NCBI GenBank assembly: GCA_900549705.1
Contig: URPI01000011.1
Location: forward strand, 1-26,012
DNA: 26,012 bases
Reading direction: 5' to 3'
DNA from: an uncultured Eubacteriales bacterium
GTDB taxonomy: Bacteria > Bacillota > Clostridia > Oscillospirales > Oscillospiraceae
Each line of letters begins with the position of its first letter. The first letter of the stretch is position 1. The notes under the pieces are model-generated. The model did no database searches, was not told the DNA's origin, and saw only the letters and a program-made list of their open reading frames with translations. Shown piece by piece: positions 7,383 to 13,043 of the stretch. Both the position numbers and the translations under genes were made by a program.

Positions 7383-8966
7383 ATGAGAAAAAGCAGACGT
7401 GTTTTCGCCCTGCTGCTCACCGCCATTCTCGCGTTTACTTGCTTCACCCCCGACTCGTCGGGGGTGAACTTGCAGAATGAGCAGGGCAGCTATCCCACCT
7501 TTTATGAAATTTTTGTCTATTCCTTCTGCGATTCCGACGGGGACGGAGTGGGTGACCTGAACGGCATCACCTCGAAACTGGACTATTTGCAGGAGCTGGG
7601 CGTGGGCGGCATCTGGCTGACCCCCATCCATCCGGCCACCACCTACCATAAGTACGATGTCATGGACTATTATGACATCGACCCCCAGTTCGGCACGCTG
7701 GAGGATTTTGACAATTTTATGGCTGCCTGCCAGGAGCGGGGCATTGCGGTGATTCTCGACCTGGTGCTCAATCATTCCTCCTCTATGCACCCTTGGTTCC
7801 AGGAAGCGAAAACCTATTTGGAGAGTTTGGAGCCGGGGCAGGAGCCGGACACCTCCGTCTGCCCTTCTGTAGACTTTTACCACTTTACGCAGAATCCCCC
7901 GGATCCCACTTACTACCCCTTGACCGGGGAACAGTGGTACTATGAGGGAGGCTTCTGGTCGGAGATGCCCGACCTGAACCTGGACAGCCCGGAGCTGCGG
8001 GCGGAAATCAGGAACATCATGGGCTTTTGGATGGAGCGGGGCGTTTCCGGCTTCCGTCTGGATGCAGCAAAGGAATACGTTTCCGGCGACACCCAGAAGA
8101 ATGTGGAAATCCTGAAATTCATCACGGACACGGCAAAAGAGCTGAACCCGGATGCATACCTGGTGGCGGAGGTCTGGGAGGGCTTCCAGACCGTTGCAGA
8201 ATACTATGAAAGCGGCATTCCCAGCCTGTTTGATTTCCCCTTTGCAAATACCAGCGGCAAGATTCCTTCTGTGCTGCGGGCGGCGGACAACGAGAAAACC
8301 GTCCGCTCTTTTGCCACGGCGCAGGAAAAGGCCTACGCCGCCTATGCAAAATACAATCCCGATTTTATGGATGCGCCCTTCCTTTCCAACCACGACACCG
8401 GCAGAATTGCGGGCTTTGTGAACCGGGATGAGGCTAAAATGAAGCTGGCTGCCGCCATGAATCTCATGATGTCCGGCACGGCCTTTGTGTACTATGGCGA
8501 GGAGCTGGGAATGCTGGGAAGCGGCAACGACCCCAGCAAGCGCGCCCCCATGCTGTGGAATCTGGAGGGCACGGACGGGGTGACAAATCCACCGCCGGAG
8601 TGCGTGCTGCCGGAGGAATACCCGCTGGGCAGCCTGACGGAACAGCGGGACGACCCCCAGTCCATTTGGAACTATTATCGGGCAGCCATTGCCCTGCGCA
8701 ATGCCATCCCCGCCATTTCCAGGGGCGTGCCCACGGCGGAGACGGCGCTGAACCAGGGAACTGTCAGCGCCACCCGGAAGACCTTTGGGACGGAGACGGC
8801 CATCATCCTCATGAACATCGGCACCCAGGCGGCGGAGGTTCATTTGAGCGAATACGCGGATTATACCCTTGCCGGGGCGCTGACCACCGATGAAGCGCCC
8901 GTTGCGGCGGAGGCGGGGAGCCTGACATTGCCGCCCTTTGCTGTGGCGGTGCTGATTGCGGGATGA
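7383..8966 (+). CDS. Secreted GH13 alpha-amylase
   Basis: A 527-residue glycoside hydrolase of family GH13 that should cut alpha-1,4 bonds in starch or glycogen outside the cell, feeding the MalEFG importer. An export signal spans about residues 1-26. DGDGVGDLNGI (53-63) opens the TIM barrel. Conserved region I is DLVLNH (126-131), the nucleophile is Asp227 in GFRLDA, the acid/base is Glu263 in VAEV, and the transition-state Asp338 lies in FLSNHD. A short beta domain follows (about 430-527). The ribosome site AAAGGA is 8 bases from the ATG and overlaps the malG end, so it is the fourth gene of the operon. Cys20 lies after the hydrophobic core but lacks a proper lipobox. A perfect 26-bp palindrome sits at the signal/mature junction. 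Neopullulanase or glucosidase activity cannot be excluded. Confidence 0.92.
   Translation: MRKSRRVFALLLTAILAFTCFTPDSSGVNLQNEQGSYPTFYEIFVYSFCDSDGDGVGDLNGITSKLDYLQELGVGGIWLTPIHPATTYHKYDVMDYYDIDPQFGTLEDFDNFMAACQERGIAVILDLVLNHSSSMHPWFQEAKTYLESLEPGQEPDTSVCPSVDFYHFTQNPPDPTYYPLTGEQWYYEGGFWSEMPDLNLDSPELRAEIRNIMGFWMERGVSGFRLDAAKEYVSGDTQKNVEILKFITDTAKELNPDAYLVAEVWEGFQTVAEYYESGIPSLFDFPFANTSGKIPSVLRAADNEKTVRSFATAQEKAYAAYAKYNPDFMDAPFLSNHDTGRIAGFVNRDEAKMKLAAAMNLMMSGTAFVYYGEELGMLGSGNDPSKRAPMLWNLEGTDGVTNPPPECVLPEEYPLGSLTEQRDDPQSIWNYYRAAIALRNAIPAISRGVPTAETALNQGTVSATRKTFGTETAIILMNIGTQAAEVHLSEYADYTLAGALTTDEAPVAAEAGSLTLPPFAVAVLIAG
7443..7468 (+). repeat. Perfect inverted repeat inside the amylase gene
   Basis: Two 12-base arms (TTCACCCCCGAC at 7443-7454 and GTCGGGGGTGAA at 7457-7468) are separated by only TC. 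It encodes the FTPDSSGVN stretch just after the signal peptide, a region free to vary, and looks like a small palindromic element accepted in frame. Confidence 0.7.
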
Positions 8967-9229
8967 CACGCTATTGTAGGGGCGGCCACCACGCCCGAAA
9001 CCCCGGATTTCAGGAAGCACCCGGATGAACGCATACGCCCTGTAGGGTCGACGAATATGTCGACCCGGCACAAGCACCCTGAAGGGGCGCTTTGTGCTGC
9101 GGGCGGATTCTATCCGCCCCTACAGTTGGTGGGTGCCAAACGGTTTCTGAATGGTAACGAACCGGGCTGGTTCGGGAATCAACGTATGGGCACAGACCCC
9201 GTGCGTCACGAAAATATTGGAGAGAATCT
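8967..9229. repeat. Palindrome-rich spacer between the amylase and TraX-like genes
   Basis: No gene is seen. The spacer is a mosaic of short inverted repeats: TGTAGGGGCGG with CGCCC (8975-8996); TGTA followed by GGGTCGAC-gaatat-GTCGACCC (9041-9066); GCACAA...TTGTGC with an inner CCC/GGG stem (about 9068-9099); and GGGCGGAT-tct-ATCCGCCC followed by CTACA (9102-9125). The last closely matches 5034-5056. None has a T run, so none is an obvious terminator. The shared TGTAGGG edge suggests a family of small mobile palindromes. Confidence 0.6.
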
Positions 9230-9991
9230 ATGGAAGAACGTCTATCTCCCCGCCGGGAGCGGGGGCTGAATCGCAATACCTTGCAGCTTTTTGGGCTGAT
9301 GTTTATGGTGCTGGGCACACTGGGCAGCGCCATCCAGCTGCGCTACCTCAACGCTGCGGCTGCTGCGGACGGCGAACTGCTGGCCACAGCGGAGTCCATG
9401 AACGCGGCCACCATGGCCATTGTGTTCCTGGCGGTGCAGGCCATGGCCGTGCCCATCTTCGCCGTGCTGACCCTGGACGGATTTCAGAAAACTGCCAGCG
9501 TGAAAAAATACCTGCTGCGGCTGCTGGTACTGGCAGCTGTCAGCGAAGTGCCCTACCATCTGGCACGGACGGGGCAGCTTTGGGAGCGGACATCCCACAA
9601 TCCGGTGCTTGGACTGGTTGTTGCGGTGGTGATGCTGTACCTCATGCGCGCTTACCCTGGCGCGGACGTTAAGGGCATTGCTGTGAAGGTGTTTGGGCTG
9701 ATTGCCGGATGCCTGTGGTGCGGCATCTTTCAGGTGGAGTATGGGGTGCAGCTGGTGCTTCTGGTGTTTGTACTGTGGATTTTTCGGACACGGCACACCA
9801 TCGCCTATTTTGCGGGAACGGCACTCGCTTTGGTGTGTACGGTTGGCGATCCCCTGTTCCTGTTTGCGCCCTTTGGCTTCCTGCTGACCCATTTTTATAA
9901 CGGAACCCAGAAGGAGACAAAGCGTATTGTGCGCTACGGCCTGTATCCGGCGATGCTCATTGTGATTGCCGCCCTTGCTGCTGCGGCATAA
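9230..9991 (+). CDS. TraX family membrane protein
   Basis: A 253-residue polytopic membrane protein with about seven hydrophobic segments. It matches the TraX family pattern: LNRNTLQLFGLMFMVLG near the start, then PIFAVLTLDGFQKTASVKKYLLRLL (about 75-100) and a VSEVPYHLA motif. TraX proper acetylates F-pilin; chromosomal relatives in Firmicutes are of unknown function and may be membrane acyltransferases. GGAGAG lies 5 bases before ATG 9230. It stands alone between two palindrome or promoter regions, and no conjugation genes are nearby. The family call rests on motif recall. Confidence 0.7.
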   Translation: MEERLSPRRERGLNRNTLQLFGLMFMVLGTLGSAIQLRYLNAAAAADGELLATAESMNAATMAIVFLAVQAMAVPIFAVLTLDGFQKTASVKKYLLRLLVLAAVSEVPYHLARTGQLWERTSHNPVLGLVVAVVMLYLMRAYPGADVKGIAVKVFGLIAGCLWCGIFQVEYGVQLVLLVFVLWIFRTRHTIAYFAGTALALVCTVGDPLFLFAPFGFLLTHFYNGTQKETKRIVRYGLYPAMLIVIAALAAAA

Positions 9992-10033
9992 CGACTTCTG
10001 GAAAAAGTTAAAATTTAATTAAAAAAATACCTG

Positions 10034-10062
10034 TTGCAACGGTGGGAGTGGCCTGTTATAAT
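10034..10062 (+). promoter_or_regulatory. SigA-type promoter for the 459-residue secreted protein
   Basis: TTGCAA (10034-10039), a 17-bp spacer and a perfect TATAAT (10057-10062). Transcription should start near 10069, about 40 nt before the ATG at 10108, which has AAAGGA in front. Confidence 0.85.
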
Positions 10063-10107
10063 GAAATTGGTAACCAAGAATAATCATTTTGAAAGGATGA
10101 ATGAATC

Positions 10108-11487
10108 ATGAAAAGAACCAGCCGTTTGTTGGCCCTGCTGATGGCGCTTGCCATGATGCTGAGCCTTGCTTCTGCGGCCTTCGCTGCAACGGATGCCACT
10201 TCCGCTGAAATCATTGTATCCGGTGACAATTTCAACCTGACCGGCAAGCTTGCCTATTCCGAAGAAGAAAACGCCCTATCCATGGGGGCTTCCATGGCGG
10301 TTGACGGCGAAAATACCGTCGACCTGACTGGCTACTTCAGCGCGAAAGCACTGGTGCTGGTGAGCGCGCTGCTGGATGCACCCTATGGCATTGAATATGC
10401 CAAGCTGGCAGAAAATCTGCCGGATTCCGTGTTTGCTCCCGATTCCGGCTCTCAGTTCGCCCTTGACCAGGAGGACTATGATCAGCTGCTGGAGCTGGTC
10501 AGCGGCGCTGCCGCCATGGGAGAAGACGCTGCCGAGCTGCCTGACGTGAGCGGCGTGGATATTTCTGGCCTGACCGATGCCATTGTTGCGCTGGTGCCCG
10601 CCTTCAGCCAGGGCATCGAGGCTGCCTCCAAGAATATGACCATGGAAAGCTCCACCGGGAAGCTCACCATCAACGGCACCGAGGTGAATGTGCAGACCGT
10701 GAAGGTGCAGTATGGCACCGCTTCCGTGATTGCGCTGTATGATGCCGTGCTGAGCGCAGCCAAGGATGATGAGGCCGCCCAGAATGCCATTGCCACCCTG
10801 ATTGACCTGGTGAATGCCACCGGCGAAGACCTGGGCGTTACCGGCGCGGAGTTTGTCCAGGCACTGGTGGAGCACAACCAGGAAATGCGCGACTCCATGG
10901 CCGAGGCACTGGGACAGTATGACATCCAGTGCGAGGTGACCGCTTCCGCCAACGAGGAGGGCACTGCCCTGGTGGAGGCCGACGTCAAGCTGTCCATGGA
11001 CGGCGAGCCTGTGGAAGTGAAGCTGCAAATGAGTGAGAGCCAGGACTATTTCCGCCTGGATCTGAACGCCGGCGGCGAGGCTGCCGCGCTGGTGTTTGCC
11101 GTGACCGAGAACAGCGAGGATGCCCTGGCCTTCCGGTTCAGCGTACTCAGCGGCGAGGACGAGGATGCCGTTGTTTACACCCAGGACAAGAAGGCGCAGA
11201 CCTTTGACGTGAGCATGGTTGAGACAGTTTCCGGCCAGACCACGACCACCACCGTCTCCGGCCACTATGTAGTGGAGGAGAACCTGCTCAGCCTGGTGGT
11301 GGACACCTTGGACGGTCAGGATATGGGCGGCTCCGTCACATTGAACCTGCGGACGAACGACACCCTGACGGTTCCCGGCTTCACCGAGATTACCAAATTG
11401 ACCGAGGAGGAGCTGATGAATGTGTTTCAGAGCTTTGCTCCCGGCGTAGAGGCCATTGATACATGGCTGAACGGCGAAGCAGCGTAA
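10108..11487 (+). CDS. Secreted protein of unknown function
   Basis: I do not recognise the family. The 459-residue product has a clear signal peptide (MKRTSRLL, a hydrophobic core, cleavage after AAFAA at about residue 27). The mature part is acidic and rich in Ala, Val, Thr and Glu, with alternating polar and hydrophobic stretches that suggest long beta strands, above all from about residue 280 onwards (for example the TVSGQTTTTTVSGHYVV segment). The middle part is helical with Asp/Glu-rich loops. No catalytic motif, anchor motif or repeat of fixed length is obvious. It forms a single-gene unit with its own consensus promoter and a strong terminator, and biased codons suggest good expression. 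The fold may resemble large lipoprotein-like beta sheets that bind hydrophobic ligands, but this is speculative. Confidence 0.75.
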   Translation: MKRTSRLLALLMALAMMLSLASAAFAATDATSAEIIVSGDNFNLTGKLAYSEEENALSMGASMAVDGENTVDLTGYFSAKALVLVSALLDAPYGIEYAKLAENLPDSVFAPDSGSQFALDQEDYDQLLELVSGAAAMGEDAAELPDVSGVDISGLTDAIVALVPAFSQGIEAASKNMTMESSTGKLTINGTEVNVQTVKVQYGTASVIALYDAVLSAAKDDEAAQNAIATLIDLVNATGEDLGVTGAEFVQALVEHNQEMRDSMAEALGQYDIQCEVTASANEEGTALVEADVKLSMDGEPVEVKLQMSESQDYFRLDLNAGGEAAALVFAVTENSEDALAFRFSVLSGEDEDAVVYTQDKKAQTFDVSMVETVSGQTTTTTVSGHYVVEENLLSLVVDTLDGQDMGGSVTLNLRTNDTLTVPGFTEITKLTEEELMNVFQSFAPGVEAIDTWLNGEAA

Positions 11488-11509
11488 TTCGCAATCAGAC
11501 ACACAAATG

Positions 11510-11542
11510 AAAAGCCCGCGACCGAAAGGCCGCGGGCTTTTT
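11510..11542 (+). terminator. Bidirectional terminator after the secreted protein
   Basis: AAAGCCCGCG (11511-11520) pairs with CGCGGGCTTT (11531-11540), with an inner CC-GAAA-GG tetraloop hairpin. Five T follow on the plus strand and four T on the minus strand, so it can also stop transcripts coming from the LacI-type gene. Confidence 0.9.
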
Positions 11543-11857
11543 AGACTGTCGAAAAACCTTTTGTGGGTTTTTCGACAAATATTTGCAGTCTGCTGCGTGC
11601 ATAATTTGTCCGCTTGGGGCGAACAAATTCCACAGCTCCGCGCTAAGAGCCGCCTTCGGCGGTTGCGCTCTGCACAGCGCTGCGGCGCTAGACTAGCAGC
11701 CTGAGATGTATTTTCTGCCAGGTACAGAAGGTGAATTGTCCCGAAGGGACAAGAGAAGCCACCCTGGGGTGCGCCCCGGCAGAAAATGATTTTATTTTTT
11801 CGCCGCCTTTGGGCGGCGAACGCTGCGAGGCTTTTGAAATGATATGCGCTGCGCCGT
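11543..11857. repeat. Hairpin-rich non-coding block
   Basis: No gene is seen in these 315 bases. Structures in order: a perfect 12-bp stem TGTCGAAAAACC/GGTTTTTCGACA (11547-11577); AATTTGT-n-CGC with GCG-n-ACAAATT (11603-11629); GCCGCC-ttc-GGCGGT (around 11650); and a long-range pair ATTTTCTGCC (11710-11719) with GGCAGAAAAT (11778-11787) enclosing GTCCC-gaa-GGGAC and a further GC-rich stem; and TTCGCCGCC/GGCGGCGAA (11799-11820). The nested arrangement looks like a dispersed structured element or a non-coding RNA. Confidence 0.5.
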
Positions 11858-12868
11858 TTAGCTGACCTCTGCGGTGCGGTGGGGGGCAGCGGCAACGGAC
11901 TGGCGCAGCACCACCTCCGGGTGGAGCTTCAGGCAGCTGATGTGGATGTGCTGAATCTGGCTGAACAGGGCATAGTAGGCGCTTTTGCCCAGCTCCGTCC
12001 GATCCTGCCGGACGGAGGACAGGGGCGGGGTGGTTTCCAGGCAGATAGGCAGGTCGTCAATGCCCATGATGCTCACATCCTCCGGCACCCGCTTGCCCAT
12101 GCGGAGGCACTGGTTCAGCACATCCCGGGCCAGCAGGTCGTGGCTGCACAAAATGGCGGTACAGCCGCAGCCCAGCAGCCGGGGCAGGTGGGTGCTGACA
12201 CACTCCTCGGCGGAGAAGGAATGCCCGGCCAGCAGGTGGCTATCCTCAAGGTGGTGCTTTTTCATGGCACGGAAGAAAGCCAGGTAGCGCTCCTGGTAAA
12301 TATAGGAGCCGAGGCCGCCGCTGATGTAGCCGATTTTTTGGTGCCCCAGCGCTTTGAGCCGGGCGATGGCGGATTCCATGGCCTCGTCGTTGTCGATGCC
12401 TACCATGGATACATTGGGATTATACTGGGGGTGGTTGTCCAGCAGTACCGTGGGAGTGCGGCAGGTGCGGAACTCCGCTGTCCAGAGGTCGCCCAGGGTG
12501 ATGCCCAGAAAGAAGGCACCCTGGAAGCCGTAGCGGAGCATATATTCATCGTAGCGGTTCTGACGCTGCAATTCCCGGTTCAGGGCAATGATTTCTACTG
12601 CGCAGCCGTCCGGCTCGGCCAGCTTGCGGAAGCCGGTGACCAAATCCCAGCCGAAGTCATTGGGATGCTCGTAGGACATATTTTCGATAAACACTGCAAT
12701 TTTGGGCGCTTGCATAGAGCGCATCTGGCGTGTATAGCCCAGCTCCACCGCTGTTTCCAGTACGGCGCGGCGCATGGCTTCGCTTACGTCCTCCGCCCCG
12801 CTGAAGGCTTTAGACACAGTGCCCTTGGAAATGCCCAGGCGTTTTGCAATGTCGTCCATGGTTGCCAT
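11858..12868 (-). CDS. LacI family transcriptional regulator
   Basis: A 336-residue repressor-type protein. The N-terminal helix-turn-helix is MDDIAKRLGISKGTVSKAF (residues 4-22), followed by the hinge region ending in LGYT (about 47) and a periplasmic-binding-protein-like sensor domain (about 58-330) with the usual VGIDNDEAM, GHQKIGYISGG and DVSIMGIDDLP blocks. ATG 12868 is preferred because GGGGGG lies 7 bases before it; an upstream in-frame ATG at 12889 lacks a site. It has its own promoter and stands alone. The likely effector is a sugar and likely targets are the mal operon and/or the GH3 gene; a motif next to its promoter recurs at the malE start point. The target assignment is inference. 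Confidence 0.92.
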   Translation of the reverse strand: MATMDDIAKRLGISKGTVSKAFSGAEDVSEAMRRAVLETAVELGYTRQMRSMQAPKIAVFIENMSYEHPNDFGWDLVTGFRKLAEPDGCAVEIIALNRELQRQNRYDEYMLRYGFQGAFFLGITLGDLWTAEFRTCRTPTVLLDNHPQYNPNVSMVGIDNDEAMESAIARLKALGHQKIGYISGGLGSYIYQERYLAFFRAMKKHHLEDSHLLAGHSFSAEECVSTHLPRLLGCGCTAILCSHDLLARDVLNQCLRMGKRVPEDVSIMGIDDLPICLETTPPLSSVRQDRTELGKSAYYALFSQIQHIHISCLKLHPEVVLRQSVAAAPHRTAEVS

Positions 12869-12900
12869 ACCTATTCCCCCCATTTTCATGTTCTTGTGTC

Positions 12901-12929
12901 ATTATATTGCATTTTTAGACAAAAAGCAA
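12901..12929 (-). promoter_or_regulatory. SigA-type promoter of the LacI-type gene
   Basis: On the minus strand TTGCTT (12929-12924), a 17-bp spacer and a perfect TATAAT (12906-12901). The leader is short, about 25-30 nt. Confidence 0.8.
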
Positions 12930-12930
12930 T

Positions 12931-12964
12931 GGAATGTTTCGCTGAATTTCGGACAACAGTGTTG
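12931..12964. promoter_or_regulatory. Possible operators upstream of the LacI-type gene
   Basis: Reading the minus strand, CGAAACATTCC (12941-12931) touches the -35 box and differs by one base from CGAAACATCCC at the malE start point (3522-3532). CAACA-G-TGTTG (12954-12964) is a perfect 11-bp palindrome just upstream. Either could be an autoregulatory site. Confidence 0.3.
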
Positions 12965-12998
12965 CCGCACGATGACACTGCGGGGCACTGCCGCAAAG

Positions 12999-13033
12999 AA
13001 ATCCCAGGCCAGAGGAAAACCGGCCTGGGATTT
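12999..13033 (-). terminator. Terminator after the M16C protease gene
   Basis: A perfect 12-bp stem (12999-13010 with 13022-13033) with an 11-base loop. On the minus strand it ends GGGATTTCTTT, giving a T-rich tail; on the plus strand it is followed by TT only. Confidence 0.8.
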
Positions 13034-13043
13034 TTGGGGTTAT

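Noticed and set aside
7344..9077. Open frame of about 577 codons on the minus strand opposite the amylase gene
   Set aside because: It mirrors a clear GH13 gene in high-GC DNA, lacks a ribosome site and a recognisable domain, and its composition (Gly, Arg, His, Gln rich) is typical of antisense frames.
9230..9991. Conjugative element marked by the TraX-like gene
   Set aside because: No relaxase, coupling protein or type IV secretion gene is near; stand-alone TraX-like proteins are common in Firmicutes chromosomes.
11799..11820. Terminator for the LacI-type gene
   Set aside because: The T run lies on the wrong side of the stem for either direction of transcription; 11510-11542 is the better candidate.
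10276..11895. Minus-strand open frame of about 539 codons across the secreted protein and its terminator
   Set aside because: It runs through a strong terminator and hairpins and opposes a gene with signal peptide, promoter and ribosome site.
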